26,854 nucleotides of DNA from JANNAV01 sp031384695 (GCA_031384695.1 JANNAV010000171.1:1-26854), one strand, 5' to 3'. Positions 1 through 8,497 are shown, counted from the stretch's first letter. Numbers and translations are program-made. The notes: generated by a model not told the origin, from the sequence alone.

Positions 1-2
1 AA

Positions 3-1811
3 CCCGTGGTCGAGGCGAAAAAGATCATGCAACCCTTCGGCGACCGATCAAAAGTCGTCATCGAGCCGATGCTGACCGACCAATGGTTCGTCGATACCGC
101 GAAAATCGTAGGGCCTGCCCTAGACGCCGTCCGCAACGGCACCACCAAAATCATCCCCGCGTCAGGCGAGAAAACCTATTACCACTGGCTGGAAAACATC
201 GAGCCATGGTGCATCAGCCGCCAACTTTGGTGGGGGCATCAGATCCCGGTTTGGTACGGGCCCGCGGTCGATAGCGACGGAATCTTGGATTATGAGATTG
301 GCGAGAATGCTACCGGGGTTGCGGTTTGGTGGGAACATTGCTCAGCGACTGAAGCGGAAGCATTGGCTGCCGCCGAAACAGGATTTTTGCCACTGGTTCC
401 GGGCCATAAAGCTGTTAAGCGACAAGTTGTCGTCGTGGCAGATAGACACCAAGCAATAGCGTGTGCTGCACTCCATAAAAATGATGGAACAGGCGCTGTA
501 TTCATTTGGCGCGACCCAGACGTCCTAGACACATGGTTCTCCTCCGGCCTCTGGCCCATCGGCACCCTCGGCTGGCCGGAACAAACCCCGGAACTCGCCA
601 GATACTTCCCCACATCCGTGCTGGTAACGGGCCAGGATATCCTGTTCTTCTGGGTCGCCCGCATGATGATGATGCAGCTTGCCGTAGTGGGCGAAATCCC
701 GTTCCATACCGTCTATCTGCACGGCCTCGTGCGCGACGCCAAGGGCAAGAAAATGTCAAAATCCCTCGGCAACGTCATCGACCCGCTGGAAATTATTGAC
801 GAATACGGCGCCGATGCCCTGCGCTTTGCCAATGCCGCCATGGCCAGCCTCGGCGGCGTCCTTAAACTCGATACTCAGCGCATCGCGGGCTACCGCAACT
901 TCACCACCAAACTCTGGAACGCCTGCCGCTTTGCCGAAATGAACGGCGTCTGGGAGGGCCACGTCACGGATGACGCCCCGAAACCCACCGCCACCGTCAA
1001 TCAGTGGATCATCGGCGAGGCCGCCAAAACCCGCGCCGAGGTGGACGAGGCGCTGAACTCCTACCGCTTCGACCAAGCCGCCGACGCGCTTTACAAATTC
1101 GTCTGGGGCCGCGTCTGCGACTGGTACGTCGAGTTCGCCAAACCCCTGTTCGACGGCCCCGACGCCGCCGAGACCCGCCAGACCATGGCCTGGGTGCTGG
1201 ATCAATGCCTGATCCTGCTGCACCCGATCATGCCCTTCATCACTGAAGAACTTTGGGCAACCACGGGAAAACGCACGAAAATGCTGATCCACACCGATTG
1301 GCCCGGCTATGGCCCGGAACTCATCACCGCAAGCGCCGATGCCGAGATGAACTGGGTTACCAGCCTGATCGACGAGGTCCGCTCGGCCCGCGCGCAGATG
1401 CATGTGCCCGCAGGCCTCAAGCTTGAGATGCTGGCGCTTGGCCTGACCCCGGCCGCGCGCGCGGCCTTCACCAACAACGCCGCACTTATCCTGCGGCTGG
1501 CCCGGCTGAGCGCGCTGACCCCGGCGGATGCGGCACCGAAAGGGGCGATCACCGTGGCGGTGGAGGGTGCCAGTTTCGCCATCCCGCTGGCCGGCATCAT
1601 CGACATCGCCGAAGAGAAATCCCGCCTGACCAAGGCGCTTGACAAGTTGCAAAAGGAAATCAACGGCCTGAACGCGCGGCTGCAGAACCCGAATTTCGTG
1701 GCCTCGGCCCCCGAAGATATCATCACCGAGGCGCGCAGCAATCTTGAGGCGCGCGCCGACGAGGCGCAAAAGCTGGGAGTGGCGCTGAAGCGGCTGGCGG
1801 AAATGGGGTAG
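3..1811 (+). CDS. valS: Valyl-tRNA synthetase, C-terminal part (5' cut by window edge)
   Basis: Class I aminoacyl-tRNA synthetase that charges tRNA-Val in the cytoplasm. The reading frame is open from base 3, so the start codon and the N-terminal Rossmann/HIGH region lie outside the window. About 602 residues are visible. They include the catalytic-core stretch with SRQLWWGHQIPVWYG near residues 71-85, the RDPDVLDTWFSSGLWP block near 169-184, and KMSKS at about 249-253, which is the ATP-binding signature. An anticodon-binding domain and a C-terminal coiled coil (about residues 535-600) typical of ValS follow. The coding between about 281 and 505 is odd: it uses AGA, ATA, TCA and GGA codons and looks lower in GC than either flank. 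That region lies between two conserved core blocks. The identity is firm from the motifs. The next gene is convergent and begins 15 bp away. Confidence 0.96.
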   Translation, partial: PVVEAKKIMQPFGDRSKVVIEPMLTDQWFVDTAKIVGPALDAVRNGTTKIIPASGEKTYYHWLENIEPWCISRQLWWGHQIPVWYGPAVDSDGILDYEIGENATGVAVWWEHCSATEAEALAAAETGFLPLVPGHKAVKRQVVVVADRHQAIACAALHKNDGTGAVFIWRDPDVLDTWFSSGLWPIGTLGWPEQTPELARYFPTSVLVTGQDILFFWVARMMMMQLAVVGEIPFHTVYLHGLVRDAKGKKMSKSLGNVIDPLEIIDEYGADALRFANAAMASLGGVLKLDTQRIAGYRNFTTKLWNACRFAEMNGVWEGHVTDDAPKPTATVNQWIIGEAAKTRAEVDEALNSYRFDQAADALYKFVWGRVCDWYVEFAKPLFDGPDAAETRQTMAWVLDQCLILLHPIMPFITEELWATTGKRTKMLIHTDWPGYGPELITASADAEMNWVTSLIDEVRSARAQMHVPAGLKLEMLALGLTPAARAAFTNNAALILRLARLSALTPADAAPKGAITVAVEGASFAIPLAGIIDIAEEKSRLTKALDKLQKEINGLNARLQNPNFVASAPEDIITEARSNLEARADEAQKLGVALKRLAEMG

Positions 1812-1826
1812 ACCGCAGCGGGGAAA

Positions 1827-2928
1827 TCAGGCGGCAGACAAAAATCGGCTTGGCCGGAACGGCGCCAGAACCAGTGCCGGCTGCCCGGTCAGCACCTCGG
1901 CCGTCAACACCTCGGCCGTCAACAGATCGGCGATCAGCGGCGCAAGGGTAACACCACTGTGCATCATTGCCACAAAGAGGCCTCCGGCACCCACTGCGCC
2001 GACCACCGGCAAGCCATCAGCCGGAACCGGGCGCCACGCGCAGGCCACGCGCTCAAGTTCCAGATCGGCGCCGGGCAGCAGCAGCGCGCAGGCGGTTCAG
2101 CGTGGACTGCGCCAGATCACCCGGCAGGCTGTTTATGGCTTCGGCTGTATCGGCCTGATGGCTGGCGGCGGCGGGGGCGATCAGGTGGCCCCGCCGGGTT
2201 TGTCGCACCTCCTGCCCGGGTGCCACAAGGATATGCCCGATCAGCGGTGCAATCGGCCGGGTTTGCAGCATCAGGCCGGGGCGTGGCAGCAGCGGCAAGG
2301 CAAAGCCAAGCGGTGCCAGCAGCGCAGGTGTGGCAACGCCTGCGGCGATGATCACATGGTCTGCGGCAAGCGGGCCTTGCGCGGTTGATACGCCCGTCAC
2401 GCGACCGGCCCGCTGGCAAAATCCGGTCGCGGGGCAGCTAAGCCAGACCTGCGCGCCATGGCTTGCGGCGGTGGCAAGCAGGGTATGGGTAAGGCCTGCC
2501 GCATCCACCGCGCCCTCGCCTGGCAGGTAAAGCGCGCGCTCGGGCGGGTTGGCAACCGTGGGTTCAAGGGCCTGAAACGCGCGGCGCGAAAGGGGGTGCA
2601 CGGGATAGCCGAGTTCCCCAAGCGATGCGGCAAACGCATCGAATGCCGGGCCGCTGTCTTCCCACCACAGGCTGCCTTGCCAGTTGGTTCCGGTTGCAAG
2701 TTCAAGATCAAGCGCGCGGTGGGCCTGCAAGGCTGCCACGCGCAGATGATGATGCGCGGGGGTGGCAAAATAGCTGGCGTTCAACCAACCGAAGGACGCG
2801 CCCGAGGCGCCCGATGCAGGCAGGCCCGCATCAAGAACGGTCACCCTCGCGCCGGATTTGGCCAGCCGGTGGGCAAGGCTTGCGCCGATGATCCCGGCCC
2901 CGATGACGACGGCAAGCGATGTTTTCAT
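1827..2928 (-). pseudogene. FAD-dependent oxidoreductase (DAO family), frameshifted
   Basis: D-amino-acid-oxidase/glycine-oxidase-like flavoprotein. The ATG at 2928 gives an N-terminal FAD-binding fold, with the GxGxxG dinucleotide motif at residues 10-15 (GAGIIG) and an acidic VLDAG end to the second strand. The middle keeps typical DAO features. Near residue 280 the frame runs into a stop at 2053. The expected C-terminal DAO block (RPVPADGLPVVG, then an HSG motif) continues in another frame from about 2087 down to the TGA at 1827. Start to stop is 1102 bases, one more than a multiple of three, so a single extra base in the GC-rich CTG run near 2079-2091 explains the break. This may be a real inactivating mutation or an assembly error. 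Repaired, the protein would be about 366 residues, normal for the family. The substrate cannot be told from sequence. It is divergent from the desaturase-like gene, 57 bp apart. Confidence 0.85.
1893..1922. repeat. 15-bp direct duplication inside the oxidoreductase gene
   Basis: The 15-mer CACCTCGGCCGTCAA occurs twice back to back, at 1893-1907 and 1908-1922. On the coding (minus) strand this duplicates five residues without a frameshift and gives the run TAEVLTAEVLTGQ near the C-terminus. It looks like a replication-slippage expansion. Confidence 0.9.
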
Positions 2929-2985
2929 CGGCGCGAGGGTGGCATGGGGATTGAGGCTTGGAAAGGGGCGTGGCAAGGTTTCGGC

Positions 2986-3870
2986 ATGGATCACAAACGC
3001 TTTGTGGCGGGCCTGCCGCCGGATGTGAAGGCCGCATTGACGGCCCGGTCGGATGCGCGGGGTTTGCGGCATCTGGCGGGGCATGCGGGGGCAATTGCCC
3101 TTCTGGGTGGGCTGATTGCGGCGGGCGTACCGGGGTGGTGGGGGCTTTTGCCGCTGCAAGGCGTGCTGATCGTGTTCCTGTTCACGCTGGAGCACGAGGC
3201 GACCCATAAGACCCCGTTCGCCAATGCGTGGCTGAACGAATGGGCGGGCCGGGTGGCGGGGTTCCTGCTGTTGCTGCCGTTCGCGTGGTTTCGCTATTTC
3301 CATCTGGCGCATCACCGCTTTACCAATATCGCGGGCCACGACCCCGAGTTGGCGGTGGCAAAACCTGAAGGCGCGCGCGGCTGGCTTTGGCATGTTTCGG
3401 GCCTGCCCTATTGGGGTGCGCAGGGCCTGCTGCTGATCAATCTGGCGCGCGGGCGGGTGGCCGCGGCCTATCTGCCGCCGGGAGCAGCACCCCGGATGCG
3501 GGCCGAGGCGCGGGGGATGCTGATGGGCTATGCGGCGGTTGCGGCGTCGCTTTACTGGAGTGGGCTGCTGTTCTGGCTGTGGCTGTTGCCGGTGGTGCTG
3601 GGCCAGCCTGCCTTGCGCCTGTATCTTTTGGCCGAGCATGGCGATTGCCCGCAGGTGGTGAACATGTTCGAGAACACCCGCACCACCTTTACCACGCGCG
3701 CGCTGCGGTTTTTGGCGTGGAATATGCCCTATCATACCGAGCATCACGTCTATCCGGCGGCGCCGTTCCATCAACTGCCGCAGTTGCACGCGCTGATGCG
3801 GGGCGAGTTGCGGGTGACGGCGGCGGGCTATGTGGCATTTACCAAAGGGTATCTGGCGCGGCGAATGTAA
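2986..3870 (+). CDS. Fatty-acid-desaturase-like membrane di-iron enzyme
   Basis: A 294-residue membrane protein of the fatty acid desaturase/hydroxylase superfamily. These enzymes use a di-iron centre to oxidise lipid-like substrates. The histidine boxes are all visible: HEATH at 70-74, HLAHH at 106-110 and HTEHH at 250-254, plus a further His at 218 (AEHGD). Hydrophobic segments lie near residues 35-67, 90-104 and 183-205, the usual hairpin arrangement with the His boxes on the cytoplasmic face. The ATG at 2986 was chosen because it gives a compact N-terminus and has an AAGG about 10 nt upstream. An in-frame ATG at 2944 would add 14 residues and overlap less plausible sequence. It is transcribed divergently from the broken oxidoreductase. 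The actual substrate (acyl lipid, sterol-like or carotenoid) cannot be assigned. Confidence 0.85.
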   Translation: MDHKRFVAGLPPDVKAALTARSDARGLRHLAGHAGAIALLGGLIAAGVPGWWGLLPLQGVLIVFLFTLEHEATHKTPFANAWLNEWAGRVAGFLLLLPFAWFRYFHLAHHRFTNIAGHDPELAVAKPEGARGWLWHVSGLPYWGAQGLLLINLARGRVAAAYLPPGAAPRMRAEARGMLMGYAAVAASLYWSGLLFWLWLLPVVLGQPALRLYLLAEHGDCPQVVNMFENTRTTFTTRALRFLAWNMPYHTEHHVYPAAPFHQLPQLHALMRGELRVTAAGYVAFTKGYLARRM

Positions 3871-3921
3871 CGGGTACAAGTTTGGCGTGGCGGCGGGCGG
3901 CGGGGCGCGTTAGGCGGAGGG

Positions 3922-4836
3922 ATGAGCGATTTGCCCCCCCAGGCCGGACCCAAGAACGAAGACAGCCTGCGCGGCTTTGGTTTCGCGTTGACGGCGTATT
4001 TGTTGTGGGGGTTCCTGCCGCTCTACATGAAGGCGGTGGCGCATATTTCGCCCGCCGAGGTGATCGCCCACCGGGTTTTGTGGTCGGTGCCGGTTGCGGG
4101 GCTGGTGCTGTTGGTGCTGGGGCGGACGGCGGACCTGCGGGCAGCGCTGCGCAACCCGCGAATGCTGGCGATGGCAGCAGTGACGGCGGCGCTGATCTCG
4201 GTGAACTGGGGGATTTATGTGTGGTCGATAGGTGCCGGGCACGCGCTGGACGCGGCTCTGGGGTATTACATCAACCCGCTGTTCTCGATCTTTCTGGGGG
4301 CGGTGCTGCTGGGCGAACGGTTGAGCGGCGTACAGAAGTTTGCCATTGCTTTGGCGGCAGTGGCGGTGGCGGTGCTGACGTTTGAGGCGGGGCGGTTGCC
4401 GGTGGCGGCACTGCTGCTGACGGTAAGCTGGGGGTTTTATGCCTATCTCAAGAAATCCCTGCCGGTGGGGCCAAATCAGGGGTTCTTTCTGGAGGTGTTG
4501 ATACTGTTGCCGTTTGCGTTGGGCTATGTGATCTGGCTGGGCCTGCGTGGCGGGGGGCATTTCTTTGCCGGTAACGGGTTTGACACGGGCATGCTGCTGA
4601 GCGCGGGGTTTGTGACGGCGCTGCCGTTGATGATCTATGCCAATGGGGCGAAACTGCTGCGGTTATCGACGATTGGCATCATGCAGTACATCGCGCCGAC
4701 GATGATTTTCTTGACGGCGGTGTTTGTGTTCGGCGAGCCGTTCGGGCAGGGCAAGCTGGTGGCTTTTGCGATGATCTGGGTGGCGCTGGTGATTTACACC
4801 GTGTCTTTGGTCCGGCAGTCGCGCCGCACGGTTTAG
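3922..4836 (+). CDS. rarD: EamA/RarD-family transporter
   Basis: A 304-residue inner-membrane permease of the drug/metabolite transporter superfamily, RarD subgroup. The N-terminal RGFGFALTAYLLWGFLPLYM block and the AEVIAHRVLWSVP segment are hallmark RarD sequence. About ten hydrophobic helices in two EamA halves can be read, and the second half carries the GIMQYIAPTMIFLTAV-type helix. Its transported substrate is not known, although the E. coli homologue was named for chloramphenicol sensitivity. The start at 3922 follows GGAGG almost directly, which is close for a ribosome site, but no better in-frame start exists upstream and the family N-terminus fits. Its TAG overlaps the TAA of the convergent anmK by a few bases (4833-4836). 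Confidence 0.9.
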   Translation: MSDLPPQAGPKNEDSLRGFGFALTAYLLWGFLPLYMKAVAHISPAEVIAHRVLWSVPVAGLVLLVLGRTADLRAALRNPRMLAMAAVTAALISVNWGIYVWSIGAGHALDAALGYYINPLFSIFLGAVLLGERLSGVQKFAIALAAVAVAVLTFEAGRLPVAALLLTVSWGFYAYLKKSLPVGPNQGFFLEVLILLPFALGYVIWLGLRGGGHFFAGNGFDTGMLLSAGFVTALPLMIYANGAKLLRLSTIGIMQYIAPTMIFLTAVFVFGEPFGQGKLVAFAMIWVALVIYTVSLVRQSRRTV

Positions 4837-5927
4837 GGCCGGCTGATCTGGCCGCCGCCCACGGCTGCGGGCACGCCGGTGGTGCCGGGGGCGGAGGTGG
4901 GCAACCCGCGCGCCACGCGGACGGCAAGGAAGGCGAAAGCTTGCGCTTCAAGCATGTCACCGTTCAGGCCGGTGCTGTCGATGTCGGTTGCCGGAGCGGC
5001 AAGGCGCTGACCAAGTTCGGACATCAGGGTGGCGTTGTGGCGGCCGCCGCCGGTGACCAGAAAGCGGCTGACGGGGGTGGGAAAATGCTCGGCACCGCGG
5101 GCCACCGAGGCGGCGGCGGCGGCGGTGAGGGTGGCGGCAGCGTCATGGGTGGAAAGGGTTTGCACCGCCGAAAGTACTCCGTGAAAGTCGTTTCTGTCCA
5201 GTGATTTGGGCGGCATTCTTAAGAAATAGGGATGCGCCAGAAGGGCCTCGATCATCGCCGCATTGACGGTGCCGTTGGCGGCCATAGCGCCGCCCTTGTC
5301 CAGCGCCAGCCCAAGGCGTGCCTGCATCAGATCATCGAGCGGCGCGTTGGCGGGGCCGGTGTCAAAGGCAAGGCAGGCACCCGGCGCATCGGGGCCGGGC
5401 TGGCGCGGATCAACCCATGTGAGGTTGCCGACACCGCCCATGTTGAGGAAGGCAAGCGGCGCGTCGGCCTTTAGCCATTTGGCGCAGGCGAAGTGGAAGA
5501 ACGGTGCCAGCGGCGCGCCCTGCCCGCCCAGTTGCACATCGACCGAGCGGAAATCCCACACCACCGGCACCCCCATCACCTGCGCCAGAACCGCCCCGTT
5601 GCCCGCCTGATGCGTGCCCCGCCCGCGCGGATCATGCGCGAGGGTCTGGCCGTGAAACCCTATGATATCGGCCCCGGAAAACCGCGACAGCACCTCGGAA
5701 TGGGCGGTTTCCACCAGCTCTGCCGCCTCGGCCACCCCCGCATCGCCGGGCCAAAGGCCAAGCGCCGCGCGGATGGTCGCCTGCTCATAGGCGGTATAGG
5801 GCCGGTAGGCATGGGGGCCGAACTCCGTGATGCTGTGTCCATCGGTCAGCAGCATCGCCGCATCCACCCCGTCAAGCGAGGTGCCCGACATGGTGCCAAG
5901 CGCCCAGACCGGCCCCGTTTTCAGCAT
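4833..5927 (-). CDS. anmK: Anhydro-N-acetylmuramic acid kinase
   Basis: AnmK hydrolyses the 1,6-anhydro ring of anhydro-MurNAc and phosphorylates the sugar to MurNAc-6-phosphate, which feeds cell-wall recycling. The 364-residue product begins MLKTGPVWALGTMSGTSLDG, with the family's GTMSGTSLDGVD phosphate-binding loop at about 11-22. Other ASKHA-fold family blocks follow: GFHGQT, MGGVGNLTW, FDTGPANAPLDD and a late TGGGRHN. Length and motif order are normal. The ATG at 5927 has GGGAG and GAAAAG purine runs upstream. The open frame continues upstream into tyrS, but that part is antisense and non-conserved. The gene is divergent from tyrS (57 bp) and converges on rarD. Confidence 0.95.
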   Translation of the reverse strand: MLKTGPVWALGTMSGTSLDGVDAAMLLTDGHSITEFGPHAYRPYTAYEQATIRAALGLWPGDAGVAEAAELVETAHSEVLSRFSGADIIGFHGQTLAHDPRGRGTHQAGNGAVLAQVMGVPVVWDFRSVDVQLGGQGAPLAPFFHFACAKWLKADAPLAFLNMGGVGNLTWVDPRQPGPDAPGACLAFDTGPANAPLDDLMQARLGLALDKGGAMAANGTVNAAMIEALLAHPYFLRMPPKSLDRNDFHGVLSAVQTLSTHDAAATLTAAAAASVARGAEHFPTPVSRFLVTGGGRHNATLMSELGQRLAAPATDIDSTGLNGDMLEAQAFAFLAVRVARGLPTSAPGTTGVPAAVGGGQISRP

Positions 5928-5984
5928 CTTTTCATCACTCCCCGGCCCCGTTATAGACAACGCAGAGTAAAGCACGGGCAAGCC
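5928..5984. promoter_or_regulatory. Compact divergent promoter region between anmK and tyrS
   Basis: Only 57 bp separate the two start codons, so both promoters must fit here or overlap the coding starts. A TATA-like core (GTTATAGAC, about 5950-5958) can be read as TATAAC on the anmK side or TATAGA on the tyrS side. No convincing -35 at standard spacing was found for either. Confidence 0.35.
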
Positions 5985-7235
5985 ATGACCTACCATCCGA
6001 AATCTGACTTCATGCGGGTAATGATGCAACGCGGCTTTCTGGCCGATTGCACCGATTATCAGGCGCTGGACGAGGCTTTGGTCAAGGGCGTGGTGCCGGG
6101 CTATATCGGCTTTGATGCCACGGCGAAATCGCTGCATGTGGGCAGCCTGATCCAGATCATGATGCTGCGCTGGTTGCAGAAAACCGGCGGCAAGCCGATT
6201 GTGCTGATGGGCGGCGGCACCACCAAGGTGGGCGATCCCAGCTTTCGCGCCGATGAACGCCCACTGCTGACCAACGCGCAGATTGACGATAATATTGCCG
6301 GGATCAAGCAGGCGTTTGCGCCCTATGTGCAGTTTGGCGAGGGCCCTGCCGATGCGGTGATGGTCAACAACGCCGAGTGGCTGGACGGGTTAAACTATCT
6401 TGGGTTCCTGCGCGATATCGGCCGACACTTTTCCGTCAACCGGATGCTGGCGTTCGAGTCTGTGAAATCGCGGCTGGACCGCGAGCAGAGCCTGTCGTTT
6501 CTGGAATTCAACTACATGATCTTGCAGGCCTATGATTTTCAGGAGCTGAACCGCCGGTACGGCTGCCTTGTGCAGATGGGCGGGTCGGATCAATGGGGCA
6601 ATATCGTCAACGGGGTGGATCTGACGCGGCGGGTGGTCGGGGCCGAGGTGTTCGGGCTGACCACGCATCTGCTGACCACTTCGGACGGCCGCAAGATGGG
6701 CAAATCGGCGGGGGGGGCGGTGTGGCTGAACGCCGATCTGCTCAGCCCCTACGAGTTCTGGCAATACTGGCGCAACACCACCGATGCCGACGTGGGCCGG
6801 TTCATGAAGCTTTACACCGAGATACCAGTCGAGGACTGCGAGGCTTACGGCGCGCTGCAGGGGGCCGAGATCAACGCCGCCAAGATCGTGCTGGCCAATG
6901 CCGTCACCACTCTGCTGCACGGGGCGGATGCGGCGCTGGCGGCGCAAGCGACGGCGCGGCAGGTGTTCGAGCAGGGCGGCATCGGCGATGACCTGCCGAC
7001 CGTTTTCGTGACGGTGGACGAGGTGGCACTGGGTATTTCGGTAGCGCAGCTGTTCGTGCGGGCGGGCCTTGCCAAATCGGGCAAGGACGCCCGGCGGCTG
7101 ATCCTTGAGGGCGGCGCCAAGGTGAACGACATGGCGGTGCTGGATGCGGGAAAGATGATCGGTGCGGGCGAGTTGGCCGAGCCGCTGAAGCTGAGCGCCG
7201 GGAAAAAGCGCCATGCTCTGATCACGCTTTCCTGA
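5985..7235 (+). CDS. tyrS: Tyrosyl-tRNA synthetase
   Basis: Charges tRNA-Tyr. The 416-residue class I synthetase shows PGYIGFDATAKSLHVGSL near 38-55, containing the HIGH-equivalent HVGS at 51-54. It also has the tyrosine-pocket region QAYDF near 181-185, GGSDQWGN near 199-206, and the KMSKS-equivalent KMGKS at 237-241. The C-terminal 65 or so residues form an S4-type RNA-binding domain (RAGLAKSGKDARRLILEGG, then VNDMAV). The ATG at 5985 matches the expected N-terminus. The frame is open further upstream, but that part overlaps anmK and is not conserved. Length is normal. Function is firm. Confidence 0.97.
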   Translation: MTYHPKSDFMRVMMQRGFLADCTDYQALDEALVKGVVPGYIGFDATAKSLHVGSLIQIMMLRWLQKTGGKPIVLMGGGTTKVGDPSFRADERPLLTNAQIDDNIAGIKQAFAPYVQFGEGPADAVMVNNAEWLDGLNYLGFLRDIGRHFSVNRMLAFESVKSRLDREQSLSFLEFNYMILQAYDFQELNRRYGCLVQMGGSDQWGNIVNGVDLTRRVVGAEVFGLTTHLLTTSDGRKMGKSAGGAVWLNADLLSPYEFWQYWRNTTDADVGRFMKLYTEIPVEDCEAYGALQGAEINAAKIVLANAVTTLLHGADAALAAQATARQVFEQGGIGDDLPTVFVTVDEVALGISVAQLFVRAGLAKSGKDARRLILEGGAKVNDMAVLDAGKMIGAGELAEPLKLSAGKKRHALITLS

Positions 7236-7552
7236 CAGCGCCGGGGTTTGGGTTGGGTTGCAGATGGCGGAAAACCCCGCCTTCATTGCACGTCTTTTCC
7301 AGATCGCACCCGTTAGCATAGGCGCGCGGGCTTATGGCATTGATGCATGGCAATGAGCGACCGGGCACTGATCTGGGTCTAAAGCGTGTTGCGTACAATC
7401 GGGTTCATCTTATTGTACGCAACACGCAACATTCCCAAGCTGATCTTGTCCTGGATTTCCTTCAATCTGAAGCAGATTGAAGGAAATCCGCTCTAGGCGC
7501 GGATTGCAGATTGGCCTAGCCTTGGCGCATTATTGCCGCAGGCAGGAGCCAG
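7236..7552. other. Intergenic region between tyrS and cbpA-like gene
   Basis: No gene is seen in these 317 bp. A weak hairpin (arms 7242-7249 and 7272-7279, CGGGGTTT pairing with AAACCCCG, 22-nt loop) just after the tyrS stop could aid termination but has no T-run. The remainder is mostly the double-hairpin repeat at 7379-7496. The cbpA-like gene's AGGAG ribosome site lies about 8 nt before its ATG. Confidence 0.6.
7379..7496 (+). repeat. Double-hairpin repeat element, copy 1
   Basis: A roughly 118-bp element with two perfect palindromes. The first pairs 7384-7399 with 7412-7427 (16-bp stem starting GCGTGTTGCGTACAAT, 12-nt loop). The second pairs 7453-7469 with 7473-7489 (17-bp stem GGATTTCCTTCAATCTG, 3-nt loop). 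The ends form a short imperfect inverted repeat, CTAAAGCG at the left and CGCTCTAG at the right. A second, diverged copy lies inverted at 8881-8994. It has no coding capacity and resembles a MITE or REP-like element. Copy 1 has the better preserved hairpins. Confidence 0.85.
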
Positions 7553-8497
7553 ATGACAGCCGATCCTTACACCGCTCTGGGCCTGACCAAATCCGCCACG
7601 GCGGCGGATATCAAGAAGGCCTACCGCAAACTGGTGCGCACCTCGCACCCCGACCTGCACCCGGATGATGCCGGGGCCGAGGCGCGCTTCAAGGTGGTGA
7701 CGGCGGCGCATGACCTGCTGAAAGACCCCGCCACCCGCGCCCGGTTTGATGCGGGCGACATTGATGCATCGGGGGCCGAACGCGCGCCCCGAACCTATTA
7801 CCGCGATCATGCCGATGCGGCAGGGCAAGGTTTTGGTCAAGGTTTCGGGCCACAGGCGGGGTATGATGGTTATGGCGACCCGTCGGATATCTTTGCCCAT
7901 ATCTTGCGGCAACGCGGCCGGCCCGGGCAAGGCGACGGCGGCTATGCCCAAAGCGGCGCCGATCTTCGCTACACGCTGGAGGTGCCGTTTCTGGACGCCG
8001 TGCTTGGCAGCAAATCCGGCGTCACCCTGCCCGGGGGTGCCACTCTTGAGGTGCAAATCCCCAAGGGCATGGCGGATGGCCAAATCCTGCGCCTGCGCGG
8101 GCGGGGGGGTGCGGGTTCTGGCGGCGGGCCTGCGGGCGACGCCTTCATCAGCCTGCAGGTGCGCGCGCATCCGGTGTTCCGGCGCGACGGCGATGATATC
8201 GTGATCGTGCTGCCCATCACGGTTGACGAGGCGATACTGGGGGGCAAGGTCACCGCCCCCACGATCAACGGGCCGGTCAGCGTCAGCATCCCGAAAGGCA
8301 CCAGCAGCGAGCGTATCTTGCGGCTGCGCGGGCGGGGGGTATCGCGCGCCAACGGCCAGCGGGGCGACCAATTGATCGAGTTGCGGATCGTGGCCCCACC
8401 AGAGATCGACGCGGGCCTCGCCCAATACCTGACCGAATGGCGCAAAACCCATGCGCATGACCCCCGCAAGGCAATGCTGCAAGAGGCCCCCCAATGA
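7553..8497 (+). CDS. cbpA: CbpA-type J-domain co-chaperone (DnaJ-like, no zinc finger)
   Basis: A 314-residue J-protein that would stimulate the ATPase of DnaK and deliver clients in the cytoplasm. The J-domain covers residues 4-67 with the essential HPD at 32-34. A Gly-rich linker follows (about 85-120, with repeated GQGFGQGF-like sequence). Then come two C-terminal beta-barrel substrate-binding domains, each carrying a PKG...ILRLRGRG block (about 165-185 and 245-265). The four CxxCxGxG zinc motifs of full DnaJ are missing, so this is the type II/CbpA class. Its stop overlaps the start of the next gene as ATGA (8494-8497). That gene looks like the CbpM modulator, which strengthens the CbpA reading. 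Both genes lie between inverted repeats. The symbol is by family resemblance; a plain dnaJ-family name would also be fair. Confidence 0.88.
   Translation: MTADPYTALGLTKSATAADIKKAYRKLVRTSHPDLHPDDAGAEARFKVVTAAHDLLKDPATRARFDAGDIDASGAERAPRTYYRDHADAAGQGFGQGFGPQAGYDGYGDPSDIFAHILRQRGRPGQGDGGYAQSGADLRYTLEVPFLDAVLGSKSGVTLPGGATLEVQIPKGMADGQILRLRGRGGAGSGGGPAGDAFISLQVRAHPVFRRDGDDIVIVLPITVDEAILGGKVTAPTINGPVSVSIPKGTSSERILRLRGRGVSRANGQRGDQLIELRIVAPPEIDAGLAQYLTEWRKTHAHDPRKAMLQEAPQ

Noticed and set aside
756..1769. Long open frame antisense to valS (337 codons)
   Set aside because: It lies opposite a well-supported essential gene; its composition reflects GC-rich third-position bias and it shows no recognisable domain.
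2929..3879. Upstream extension of the oxidoreductase frame opposite the desaturase-like gene
   Set aside because: It is Arg/Gln/Pro-rich without family conservation, and the FAD-binding start at 2928 is clear.
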